A stretch of 10,753 bases of DNA, taken from Rhodospirillales bacterium. GTDB lineage: Bacteria; Pseudomonadota; Alphaproteobacteria; Rhodospirillales; Casp-alpha2. This document shows, piece by piece, positions 1 to 7,321 of the stretch; the stretch's first letter is position 1, and the number at the start of each line of letters is the position of its first letter. The notes beneath the pieces are model-generated. The model did no database searches. It worked only from the letters and a program-made list of their open reading frames with translations, and was not told the DNA's origin. The DNA lies in contig JAJFIE010000040.1 of the NCBI GenBank assembly GCA_021775275.1, positions 1 to 10,753 on the forward strand, written 5' to 3'. Both the position numbers and the translations under genes were made by a program.

Positions 1-932
1 CTCCCCGGCGCGACACCGACCTCCTCTGGCTCCAGATCCAGTTTCATAAGGTTTTCATCTACCATTGAATCCTCCAATGGATCGATGGACTGAGCAATGG
101 TCAATTCCGGCGTCTTGGTCACCAGAGCCGCCGATTCCGGCGTCAGCAGGCCAACATCATCCGCAAGGCCATCCGTAGATTCGGGAACGGTTTGCACCGT
201 TTCCGGAACACCCGCGTCACGTTTATCACCCGAAGCAAACCCTTCGGGGAACTCTTCCCGTAAAGCTGTTTCCGGATCGTAGTCGGGAGCAAATGTCGGT
301 TCCGCTGCGACAGATAACGGTTGATCCATTGTTTCATTGCCACTGGAGTCGATACGCGAGAGGCCTTCACCGGATACCACGATGGTTTCCTGCGGCGGCG
401 GCGTCAGGTCGATTTCGGACGCCCCTCTGTCAACCCCGGTGACTTCCGGCATGCCCTCAGGGTAGATTTCCACCTCGACAATTTCATGGATGGCAGGAAC
501 GGCCTGCGTCACAATAACGGCTAGAGTATCAGGTGACAGGCGCGCCCAACCGTCCCGTGAAACAGCCGTTTCCTGGCGGTAATTTCCTAACAGGGTACCG
601 CCGGCGCCATATACAGCCCAGTTGACATTCAACCAGATAATATCACCACCATCGCTGGCTTCTTCAATCCATCCCGTCAGCATGGGATTTGTATCATTGG
701 AGAGGCTTGCCGATCTGGCGGGATATCCGGCTTCCCGCATTCCCCATGCCATCTTCTCACCCAGCGCGCCGCCAACAGTGGAACTCAGGCCTGCCAACGG
801 CAAAACCAGTAACTCGCGCGTTGTGGTGGTGTCAGGCGGCGGCAGGTCCTCGACAACCACCGGCGCGGTTTCGCATGCGGCCATGATCAGGAGCATTCCT
901 GAAGTGGCAATGATCGTTAAAAACCTGAACAT
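1..932 (-). CDS. putative lipoprotein, repeat-domain family, C-terminus beyond window (partial)
   Basis: An open frame runs leftward from ATG at 932 to the window edge without a stop (310 residues seen). The N-terminus MFRFLTIIATSGMLLIMAAC is a lipoprotein signal: Arg3, a hydrophobic core, then lipobox M-A-A-Cys20. Met at -3 is unusual. Residues about 40-157 form one domain with GYPAR (69-73), a G-W pair (87-88), a W-x-V-Y-G-x-G-G strand-turn (105-112) and a Q (120) followed by W129. The same pattern occurs twice in the lipoprotein just upstream (1038-2126). Beyond residue 160 the chain is acidic, rich in Pro, Glu and Asp and probably disordered. A second copy of the domain may lie outside the window. 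It starts 105 bases after the previous gene, in the same direction, with no strong Shine-Dalgarno. I do not recognise a named family. Membrane anchoring is well supported; function is unknown. Confidence 0.72.
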   Translation of the reverse strand, partial: MFRFLTIIATSGMLLIMAACETAPVVVEDLPPPDTTTTRELLVLPLAGLSSTVGGALGEKMAWGMREAGYPARSASLSNDTNPMLTGWIEEASDGGDIIWLNVNWAVYGAGGTLLGNYRQETAVSRDGWARLSPDTLAVIVTQAVPAIHEIVEVEIYPEGMPEVTGVDRGASEIDLTPPPQETIVVSGEGLSRIDSSGNETMDQPLSVAAEPTFAPDYDPETALREEFPEGFASGDKRDAGVPETVQTVPESTDGLADDVGLLTPESAALVTKTPELTIAQSIDPLEDSMVDENLMKLDLEPEEVGVAPG

Positions 933-1037
933 GGCCAAGATGGTACAGAAGACCTGCCGAACCGGGCAAGCCGATAAGGGGCTGGAACCATAAATCTCAT
1001 TCAGATATCCTGTCGCAAATGCTGTGGTGTGACCCGG

Positions 1038-2126
1038 CTATTGTGTGAAGACCGTTTCCAGATCACGCTCCAGAATGGCCAAAATCCCCTCCAGTCCACC
1101 ACGCGCAATATAGACCGCCGTATCCCCCCATTCACCATGCAGGGAACCGCGGACTATGTCATTTCGCTGGGTTACGCGGCCTATTTCCTCACCTTGCGCA
1201 TTGCTGACGACCCAGACAATAGTAATGTGCTCCTGTGTCGCACTGCGTACAGCCACATCAACGACACCCTGCACATAATGGCTGGCCAATCCGGGCGTCA
1301 ACGCAAACGGCAACTTGTTCCGCGTTAAATCTTCAAAAATAGCCTGTGTCAGTGCCGCATTGCCGTCACCGGGCGCACCGGTGACTTCATCCAGCCATAA
1401 ACCGAAATCCCGTATGTTTTTTAATCCGGACGTTACTGGCAACGGTGGCGGCGTCGGTGGCGGCGGCAGTAACGCCGCAACATTCGCCACCCCCTGAATT
1501 TCAGCCGCAGTATCGCCCGAGGCTTCGATAATACCGTCAGCATTAATACGCCCAAGCTCCTGCCCCGGTATTTGAGATTCGGATATTTGAGATTCAGGCA
1601 TGCCAGGTTCGAGCATTTCCGGCTCGAATGCTGGCTGTGCAGGTATTACAGGCATGCCGGGTATGGTTGGCGCATTGGACGGGCGGCCCAGAAAGATTGA
1701 AAAATCCGCCGCTGCCTCCTCGCCAACAATCTTCAGCATGGCAGGTGAGCCATAAGTCCACGAATCCGGGCTACCCCGCACTCCTTGTGTCAGATAGGCG
1801 ATTTCTTTTCCTTCACCATCGTGCAAAACCCAATGCAGCGCTGCAACCGTCGGTGCATGGATAGGCTCCAGGGCCTCTGCGGTGCCGGAAACCTGGAAAT
1901 CTGCATTGGTTTCAGTGCTGGCGCCGGCAATCACTGCGCGGGCCACATACCCGCGCTGAACCAGGGCAGCAGCCACAGATTGAGCCAGCAGATCAGCCAT
2001 GGGTGCGGGGGGACCTTCGGGCGGTTGGATGACCACGCCTCCTGTCCCGGCAACACCTTCTATCGGACGATCACCAACTGGCGCACAGGCTGTCATGCCG
2101 AGCAGAATGGCAAACAGACTGAGCAT
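1038..2126 (-). CDS. putative lipoprotein with two copies of an internal domain
   Basis: This encodes 362 residues from the ATG at 2126. The start MLSLFAILLGMTAC gives a lipobox ending at Cys14, but the signal is short and lacks a basic n-region. Reading in frame upstream adds R-K-L-A, so the true start may be a non-ATG codon (CTG 2141 or ATT 2144; see findings). After the Cys come a Gly/Pro-rich stretch, domain copy 1 (about 42-147; GYVAR at 59-63, W99, Q114, W123), a low-complexity linker (148-235) with a repeated SESQI element and PPPPTPPPLP (221-230), then domain copy 2 (about 239-362; Q287-G288, W305, Q320, W333-G334). The predicted pattern (helix, strands around a G..W..G.E.G hairpin, final helix) resembles small alpha/beta envelope domains of the LpoB/TolB-N kind, which is inference only. 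It follows the M24-like gene in the lgt operon. Periplasmic, outer- or inner-membrane anchored; role unknown. Confidence 0.75.
   Translation of the reverse strand: MLSLFAILLGMTACAPVGDRPIEGVAGTGGVVIQPPEGPPAPMADLLAQSVAAALVQRGYVARAVIAGASTETNADFQVSGTAEALEPIHAPTVAALHWVLHDGEGKEIAYLTQGVRGSPDSWTYGSPAMLKIVGEEAAADFSIFLGRPSNAPTIPGMPVIPAQPAFEPEMLEPGMPESQISESQIPGQELGRINADGIIEASGDTAAEIQGVANVAALLPPPPTPPPLPVTSGLKNIRDFGLWLDEVTGAPGDGNAALTQAIFEDLTRNKLPFALTPGLASHYVQGVVDVAVRSATQEHITIVWVVSNAQGEEIGRVTQRNDIVRGSLHGEWGDTAVYIARGGLEGILAILERDLETVFTQ
1569..1595 (-). repeat. 15-bp tandem repeat in lipoprotein linker
   Basis: The 12-mer TATTTGAGATTC (plus strand) occurs at 1569-1580 and again at 1584-1595, a 15-bp period. 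It encodes the tandem I-S-E-S-Q / I-P-G-Q-E type segment around residues 178-190 of the lipoprotein. It is in frame and lies in the low-complexity linker, so it probably arose by slippage. Confidence 0.7.
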
Positions 2127-2238
2127 GGCAAGTTTCCGCAGAATAGTGGCAATCCCTTTACATCAAAACGCACGTTCCGAGAAGAATCAGCACCGTAAAA
2201 CAACATAGCAGGATGATATGTGGCATGTGTGGGGCCCT

Positions 2239-3390
2239 TTACTTGACCACCAGATCCCGGGATGCAGTCGACAAACGTTCGTTTCCATTGCTGGTCACCA
2301 GCACGGTTTCGCCCAGGGTCATGGCCAGCCCGGCATCACTGTCAAAGATGATCATGTGGGTGAAGATCACCATGCCCGGCTCAAACAACACGGGGTTGCG
2401 TTCATACAGCATGGGCCAGTCCATCCAGTTGGGTGCATAGGTGGCGCCAAGGCTATAACCACAGGCTTTCATGCGATGGGCCGCAAGTCCTCGGCCATCC
2501 ATTGCACCCGCATGAGCCTGAAAACCATCGCCAAAGGTATTCCCGGGCCTGATACTCTCATGCACAGCTTCCAATGCCTCGAGCGCCGCATCATACAATT
2601 CCAGTTGCCGCGCAGGTGGCGTACCGAAACACATGGTGCGCATCATCGCTACATGGTAGAGGCGATAGGCCCCTGCCCATTCCAGGGTCAACTGATCCTG
2701 CGCATCGATTTTTCGTCGACCTGTATGATAGCGACACAACAAAGCATCACGCCCCGATCCAATGATGACGTCGTTCGCCGGAAAATCACCGCCGCCCCGG
2801 AAGATAGCGCCTTGCAGAGCCGCCAGCACCTCGCCTTCGTCAACACCAGGGCCAGCGACCGCAACAGACGCGTTCCATGCCGCATCAGCAAGCTGTCCGG
2901 CTTTTCGCACATAATCAATTTCCGCCGGACTTTTCACCACCCGGAGCTTCGAGACCAACAGGGACGCATCAGAGAGTGTGCAGAACCCCTCCAGGGCAGC
3001 ATCCAGACGGCGACCATTCCGCGCTGTCAGGCCATAGGATTCCCACTCAACCCCCAACGTCTTCCCGCGGCATCCGTGTTCTTCCAGAATATTTCGTAAA
3101 TCATCGGACGGATTGGCGTCAGGCGCATCGGGCCAGATACGTATATCGCGAATAATCGATGTAATCTGCGCCTGGCGCAGGTCCGGTGCTCGGGTCAACA
3201 GTGTCATGGCGCCATCAGCGCCCAAGTATAGACACTGGAAGAACACGTAGCCGAAAGTATCGTAGCCCGTCAGATAGTACATGGTTTCCTGACGAAAGAT
3301 CAGCAGGCCGTCCATCCCCTCCTTGACCATGGCCTCGCAGGTCCTGCTGCGACGTCCGGCTAACTCGGCTTCACTGAAATAGATGGTCAT
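2239..3390 (-). CDS. M24 (Xaa-Pro peptidase/creatinase-like) family protein with degenerate metal site
   Basis: This 383-residue protein has an N-terminal creatinase-type domain (about 1-150, including MYYLTGYDTFGYVFF at 37-51) and a C-terminal pita-bread M24 domain (about 155-375). Family landmarks are visible: K153-S-P-A-E-I, the conserved His222 in RYHTGRR, R251-T252, E337-P-G-M, and the closing TVLVT. The five metal ligands (Asp, Asp, His, Glu, Glu) of true aminopeptidase P/prolidase enzymes are not conserved: the sites read Glu237, Ala248, Tyr312, His345 and Gly360 (Glu361 is adjacent). Creatinase uses the same fold without metal, so this is more likely a metal-free C-N hydrolase or a non-peptidase than a prolidase. 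The start has AGAGG 10 bases upstream and lies 22 bases after pgeF. Substrate unknown. A generic annotation as Xaa-Pro peptidase would be misleading. Confidence 0.85.
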   Translation of the reverse strand: MTIYFSEAELAGRRSRTCEAMVKEGMDGLLIFRQETMYYLTGYDTFGYVFFQCLYLGADGAMTLLTRAPDLRQAQITSIIRDIRIWPDAPDANPSDDLRNILEEHGCRGKTLGVEWESYGLTARNGRRLDAALEGFCTLSDASLLVSKLRVVKSPAEIDYVRKAGQLADAAWNASVAVAGPGVDEGEVLAALQGAIFRGGGDFPANDVIIGSGRDALLCRYHTGRRKIDAQDQLTLEWAGAYRLYHVAMMRTMCFGTPPARQLELYDAALEALEAVHESIRPGNTFGDGFQAHAGAMDGRGLAAHRMKACGYSLGATYAPNWMDWPMLYERNPVLFEPGMVIFTHMIIFDSDAGLAMTLGETVLVTSNGNERLSTASRDLVVK

Positions 3391-3412
3391 GGTTACAGCG
3401 CCTCTGTTCAGG

Positions 3413-4183
3413 TCATGGTGATTCGAGAGTGATCACGGATATCTGTCTGCCGTAATCGGGCTCATGGCGATGTGTCATCCGCCGGTAGCTAAAAAACCGT
3501 CTTTCGTCGGTATAGGTATCAATGGACAGATCGTCGATATGACCAACGCCCAGATTATCAAGCCGGGCATAAACGTAACCGGGCAAATCAAACTGAAAAT
3601 GCCCACCTCGCATACCTTTGGTAAAAAACCGTGTATTCCCCATGTGTAGCGCTACGATAGTTTTCATGAAATCGTTGCTGACTTCATAGGATTGCTGGCG
3701 AATGCAGGGGCCAATTGCGGCATGAATACGCCTGGCGTCCGCATCCATTTCCTCCATAGCAGCGATGGTTGCCTCCAGCACGCCACCGGATGCTCCTTTC
3801 CAGCCTGCATGTGCCGCACCGATAACACCGGCATCCGGATCGGCAAACAGCACCGGCACGCAGTCCGCCGTCAGGATGCCAAGGGCAATGTCTGGCACAG
3901 CACTGACCATGGCGTCGGCCTGCGGTGCGTCAGACTGTTTCCAGGGCTGATCAACAATAGCCACACTGGATGAATGAACCTGATAGAGGGTGACCAGCCC
4001 GGATGACGTGACCCCTATTTCCTCGGCTACACGGGTGCGGTTCTGTCCGACCTTTTCAACATTGTCAGACGAGCCGGGGCCACAGTTCAAGGATGCGTAG
4101 ATGCCGTCACTATGCCCACCCTCGCGGGTAAAAAACCCGTGGCGAATACGATCCATGTTGGCGAATATGGAAGAAGTCAGCAT
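3413..4183 (-). CDS. pgeF: peptidoglycan editing factor / laccase-domain protein (YfiH, PgeF)
   Basis: The product (256 residues from this start) belongs to the multicopper-oxidase-like YfiH/YlmD family. In E. coli this family removes wrongly incorporated serine from UDP-MurNAc peptide precursors, and other members show purine nucleoside phosphorylase or polyphenol oxidase activity. The N-terminus RHGFFTREGG and YASLNCG (29-35) are typical. The conserved His-Cys-His metal/catalytic set is intact: H70 in YQVHS, C108 in TADCVPVLF, H125 in AAHAGWKG, followed by AAIGPCIRQQSYEV and a C-terminal FFSYRR...DYGRQ. I chose the ATG at 4183 because GAGGT lies 10 bases upstream and family members begin just before this point. 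An in-frame ATG at 4240 would add 19 residues, including three cysteines, that the family does not need. It lies 75 bases after the MidA-type gene and 22 before the M24-like gene, in the same operon. Confidence 0.92.
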   Translation of the reverse strand: MLTSSIFANMDRIRHGFFTREGGHSDGIYASLNCGPGSSDNVEKVGQNRTRVAEEIGVTSSGLVTLYQVHSSSVAIVDQPWKQSDAPQADAMVSAVPDIALGILTADCVPVLFADPDAGVIGAAHAGWKGASGGVLEATIAAMEEMDADARRIHAAIGPCIRQQSYEVSNDFMKTIVALHMGNTRFFTKGMRGGHFQFDLPGYVYARLDNLGVGHIDDLSIDTYTDERRFFSYRRMTHRHEPDYGRQISVITLESP

Positions 4184-4193
4184 ATGCGGTTTT

Positions 4194-4198
4194 ACCTC
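4194..4198 (-). promoter_or_regulatory. ribosome binding site deciding the pgeF start
   Basis: GAGGT (minus strand) lies 10 bases before the ATG at 4183. The alternative upstream ATG at 4240 has AAGGA 12 bases away, a poorer spacing, and codes for an extension not typical of the family. Confidence 0.5.
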
Positions 4199-4258
4199 GG
4201 CTTTGCCATCAAGGGAAGGACATGGCGCACATCCGCACATGATCGACGGAAGTCCTTG

Positions 4259-5356
4259 TTAACTCAGGCCGGGCAGTGCGTCGATGTCCGGTGCGGAAAC
4301 TCCCAAAACCTTGAACAACATACCCATTTGAGTCGAATCGACCAGCCGGCCTGCGCCCGAAATAACGGCCGCCGCCTGCGTGTCGTTTGTTGCACCGGCG
4401 GCAAGACGATCAGCGCGCATGGGCAATCCCAACGCATTCAGGAATGCACTCTGCGTGACCGGACCGTGAACCCGCGCGCGTGCATTTACCGCCGTACGGC
4501 CTAGCGCCGCGAAATCCACATGGGCGGTCACGTCCTGCTCGCCGGGTGCTTCCAGCACATCAGCAAACCGGTGATCCTGAACAGCCTGCAGGGTCTCACC
4601 CGGCATGGTTTCCATATGCCCATAATCGATGATCAGCGCCGCACCGCCCTGCCCGGCCAAACGGTCTGCCAGTGTATGCATGATGCGGAGTCCGGCGGGT
4701 GAGGTTTCTGCCCACGTCCCGTCCGCAGCATCCCGTAAAAATTCGGGTACGAAGTGCTGTTTCACCGACTGCCCACTCAACTGGAATACCAGGGCATCCT
4801 TTGCTTCGTTCAGACCCACCATGCGTTCACGCCACGATGCCAGAACGCGTTGGAACTGGCGCACGGGGAGCGCATCAAAGAATTCATTGGCGACAATGAT
4901 GGCGGGACCTTCGGGAACTTGAGACATATCCCGATGCCATTGTGGCTCCGCATCGTACGCAGAGAGCGCCATCCGTTGTTTTTCACTTAACGCAGTGCTC
5001 ATTTCAATCAGGTGAATATTGGCGGCGGCATGAAATCCGTTTACCGATTTCGTGGCGTGGAGCGCATCGGCCATAAGTGTGCCTCGCCCCGGCCCCAGTT
5101 CCACCAGATGGAAGGCGGCAGGTTCCCCCATGGTCCGCCACACGCCAGCGCACCACGCACCGATCAATTCGCCAAAAATCTGGGAAATTTCCGGCGCAGT
5201 AATGAAGTCGCCGCGTGCGCCAAGCGGATCACGGGTCGTGTAGTAACCGAATTCGGGGTGACCAAGAGCCTCTTCCATGAACTGGGCAACGCTTAACGGG
5301 CCACCACGCTCGATACGCCTGCGCAAATGAGCAAACAGGGCGGTCATGGATCTCAT
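4259..5356 (-). CDS. class I SAM-dependent methyltransferase, MidA/NDUFAF7 family (COG1565)
   Basis: This 365-residue protein matches the family of mitochondrial NDUFAF7/MidA, which in eukaryotes dimethylates a conserved arginine of complex I subunit NDUFS2. In bacteria the target is less clear. Visible landmarks are the N-terminal ERGGPLSVAQFMEEALGHPE (17-36), GYYTTRDPLGARGDFITAPE (37-56), the SAM-binding motif I ELGPGRGTLMAD (86-97), the ANEFFDALPVRQF motif in the middle of the chain, and LIIDYGH further on. Length and motif order are as expected. Its ATG overlaps the lgt stop in an ATGA arrangement (5353-5356), which indicates translational coupling. Lgt followed by this methyltransferase and then pgeF is a gene order I recall as common in alphaproteobacteria. 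A link to complex I assembly is an inference from the mitochondrial homologue. Confidence 0.92.
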   Translation of the reverse strand: MRSMTALFAHLRRRIERGGPLSVAQFMEEALGHPEFGYYTTRDPLGARGDFITAPEISQIFGELIGAWCAGVWRTMGEPAAFHLVELGPGRGTLMADALHATKSVNGFHAAANIHLIEMSTALSEKQRMALSAYDAEPQWHRDMSQVPEGPAIIVANEFFDALPVRQFQRVLASWRERMVGLNEAKDALVFQLSGQSVKQHFVPEFLRDAADGTWAETSPAGLRIMHTLADRLAGQGGAALIIDYGHMETMPGETLQAVQDHRFADVLEAPGEQDVTAHVDFAALGRTAVNARARVHGPVTQSAFLNALGLPMRADRLAAGATNDTQAAAVISGAGRLVDSTQMGMLFKVLGVSAPDIDALPGLS

Positions 5357-6165
5357 TTTTCAGCGGTCGACCGATCCTTGCGGTTGGCGTAGACAATCAA
5401 AGCCGCACCGATCAATAACATGGGGATCGACAGCAACTGCCCCATGGTCATGCTACCTGTGATAAATCCCAAATGAGCATCCGGTTCCCGGTACAACTCG
5501 ACGATGCTGCGGGCCAGTCCATAACCCACCATGAAAACACCGATCCGCGTACCATGACGGCGGCGTACGATTTCACTACGCGAAATCACCATCAAGACCA
5601 CGAACAGAACCAGGCCTTCCAGACCGGCCTCATAAAGCTGACTGGGGTGGCGCGGGTCTGGTCCACCACGGGGGAAAATAACCGCCCATGGCGCATCGGA
5701 AATACGACCGAATAACTCGCCATTGATGAAGTTGGCAATCCGCCCGAAAAACAGACCCAGTGGCGCCACGCATCCCATCAGGTCGCCAAACAGTAACGGG
5801 GGGATATTGCGTTTTCGCGTGAACAGGATCGCCGCCACAATGACGCCCAGAAACCCGCCATGAAATGACATGCCGCCCTGCCAGACTGCAAAGATGCGCA
5901 TGGGATTATCGATGTAATACTCGGGGCGGTAAAATAGGACGTAACCAATTCGCCCCCCCAGAATAACCCCCGCCGTGGCCCATACGAGAAAATCATCCAC
6001 ATCAATTTCTGTAATCTGATCCGCTGTCCCGCGGGCCAGTCTGCGCATCAGCTGCCAACCGAGCAGAAGCCCGGCAATGTAGGCAAGCGCATACCAGCGG
6101 ATAACAATAGGGCCGATCTCGATCAGCACCGGATCAATGGCGGGAAAGGTAAATGCGAATAGCAT
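5353..6165 (-). CDS. lgt: phosphatidylglycerol-prolipoprotein diacylglyceryl transferase
   Basis: Lgt is an integral inner-membrane enzyme that moves diacylglycerol from phosphatidylglycerol to the lipobox cysteine of prolipoproteins, the first step of lipoprotein maturation. The 270-residue protein shows the family layout: an N-terminal RWYALAYIAG helix (23-32), GGRIGYVLFY (70-79), the essential His102 in GGMSFHGGFLG (97-107), the Lgt signature GRIANFINGELFGR (141-154) with Arg142 and Asn145, then HPSQLYEA (173-180) and several further hydrophobic helices. GAGGT lies 7 bases before the ATG. The gene lies 21 bases after hldD and overlaps the methyltransferase by four bases. Two predicted lipoproteins further along the same series are its likely substrates. 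Confidence 0.97.
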   Translation of the reverse strand: MLFAFTFPAIDPVLIEIGPIVIRWYALAYIAGLLLGWQLMRRLARGTADQITEIDVDDFLVWATAGVILGGRIGYVLFYRPEYYIDNPMRIFAVWQGGMSFHGGFLGVIVAAILFTRKRNIPPLLFGDLMGCVAPLGLFFGRIANFINGELFGRISDAPWAVIFPRGGPDPRHPSQLYEAGLEGLVLFVVLMVISRSEIVRRRHGTRIGVFMVGYGLARSIVELYREPDAHLGFITGSMTMGQLLSIPMLLIGAALIVYANRKDRSTAEK

Positions 6166-6186
6166 GGATTGGACCTCAGTAATTCA

Positions 6187-7200
6187 TTAGCGGTACGGGT
6201 CTGTTACGTGCAGGTAATCCTGCACGTAAGTTTTGACGCCATCTTCAAGTGATGTGGTCGGATGATCATACCCGGCAGCGTGCAGTCGTTCCATTCGCGC
6301 CTCGGTAAAGTACTGGTATTTGTCGCGGATATTTTCCGGTGTCGGCACAAACTCGATCATGGGTTCCATGTCGAGCGCCCGGTAAACCGCCGACGCCAGA
6401 TCAACAAAGCTGCGCGCCTGGCCCGTACCACAGTTAAACAGTCCATTGACGTCCCGGTTGTCCAGCAACCACATGATGATACGGACACAATCGTCGACCC
6501 AGACAAAATCCCTGAGCTGACCACCGTCCTCATAGTCGGGATGATGGGATTTGAACAGACGCGCCGGTTCGCCAGCAATCGCCCGGGGATAGACCTGTGA
6601 CACGACGCTCTGCATGCCACCCTTGTGATATTCATTGGGTCCGTAGACGTTAAAAAACTTCAACCCAACCCATTGTGGCGGCCTCAGATCACCATTTGCG
6701 ACCATGCGCGCCACGCGCCGGTCAAACAGATGCTTGCTCCAGCCATAGGGATTGAGTGGGCGAAGCTGCGCCAACGCATCGATACTGCCATCATCATCAA
6801 ACCCCAGGGCGCCATCGCCATAGGTTGCCGCAGAGGAAGCATAGATATAGGGGACTCCGTGGCTTGCGCACCATATCCAGAGATCCAGAGAAAGCCGATA
6901 ATTATTGTCAATGATCAGATCAACATCTGTTTCCGTGGTGGATGAAATCGCACCCATATGAATTACGGCCTCGACACCGCCATCATGTTCTTCCAGATAA
7001 CCGGAAAGTTGATCGGGGTGCAAAACATCGAACAGCTCACGCTTCGCAATGTTACGCCACATGTTTCCATCGCCCAATCGGTCAGATACCACGACCCGTG
7101 CGCCGCGTTCACCCAACGCCGCGGCAATGTTGGATCCGATGAACCCGGCTGCGCCGGTGACGATATACACGCCTCGGTTAGATAGATCGCTTGCGCCCAT
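6187..7200 (-). CDS. hldD: ADP-L-glycero-D-manno-heptose 6-epimerase
   Basis: HldD (RfaD) is a cytoplasmic NADP-dependent extended-SDR enzyme that converts ADP-D-glycero- to ADP-L-glycero-manno-heptose for the LPS inner core. The 337-residue protein has a Rossmann motif TGAAGFIG (15-22), the catalytic Ser region YASSAATYGDG (120-130), the Y152-x-x-x-K156 dyad in NPYGWSK, and the HldD-specific FFNVYGPNEYHKGGMQSV (182-199), then RDFVWVDDC and FNCGTGQA. An insertion around 214-228 (KSHHPDYEDGG) matches the family's substrate-loop region. I chose the ATG at 7200, which has GAGGAG just upstream. An in-frame ATG at 7221 would add seven residues and has no ribosome binding site. It is the first gene of the leftward series. 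UDP-sugar epimerases share the fold, but the HKGGMQS motif favours HldD. Confidence 0.93.
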   Translation of the reverse strand: MGASDLSNRGVYIVTGAAGFIGSNIAAALGERGARVVVSDRLGDGNMWRNIAKRELFDVLHPDQLSGYLEEHDGGVEAVIHMGAISSTTETDVDLIIDNNYRLSLDLWIWCASHGVPYIYASSAATYGDGALGFDDDGSIDALAQLRPLNPYGWSKHLFDRRVARMVANGDLRPPQWVGLKFFNVYGPNEYHKGGMQSVVSQVYPRAIAGEPARLFKSHHPDYEDGGQLRDFVWVDDCVRIIMWLLDNRDVNGLFNCGTGQARSFVDLASAVYRALDMEPMIEFVPTPENIRDKYQYFTEARMERLHAAGYDHPTTSLEDGVKTYVQDYLHVTDPYR

Positions 7201-7203
7201 ATT

Positions 7204-7209
7204 CTCCTC
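7204..7209 (-). promoter_or_regulatory. ribosome binding site deciding the hldD start
   Basis: GAGGAG on the minus strand (5 bases from the GAGG core to the ATG at 7200). It lies inside the coding part of the longer frame that would start at 7221, which argues for the shorter protein. Confidence 0.6.
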
Positions 7210-7258
7210 ATGTGGATACATTTGCGAACCGGCCCATGGTCAGAAAGGTCAATCCTGG

Positions 7259-7287
7259 TTTATAGGCTGACCTGTGCAGGTGGGCAA
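7259..7287 (-). promoter_or_regulatory. sigma70-like promoter of the hldD-lgt operon
   Basis: On the minus strand, TTGCCC (7287-7282), a 17-base spacer and TATAAA (7264-7259). The predicted start of transcription is near 7252, leaving a leader of about 50 bases before the hldD ATG. No comparably good promoter was noticed between the genes to the left, so it may drive the whole envelope series. This is a consensus match only. Confidence 0.6.
7270..7281. promoter_or_regulatory. palindrome inside the hldD promoter spacer (possible operator)
   Basis: ACCTG-CA-CAGGT (minus strand) is a perfect 5-bp inverted repeat with a 2-base centre. It lies wholly between the -35 and -10 hexamers, where a bound protein could block or remodel RNA polymerase. 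No regulator is identified. Confidence 0.35.
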
Positions 7288-7301
7288 GATAAGCCCTCCA
7301 C

Positions 7302-7321
7302 TGTGGCGGTATTGTGGCGGT
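7302..7321 (+). repeat. direct repeat TGTGGCGGT, 11-bp period
   Basis: TGTGGCGGT occurs at 7302-7310 and 7313-7321, one helical turn apart, in the divergent intergenic region just upstream of the candidate ubiK promoter. The spacing suits two protein monomers on one face of DNA, but chance is possible. Confidence 0.4.

Noticed and set aside
2218..3099. A long plus-strand open frame (293 codons) opposite the M24-like gene
   Set aside because: It lies fully antisense to a gene with clear family motifs, has no recognisable domain, and its His/Arg/Gln-rich composition is typical of a shadow frame.
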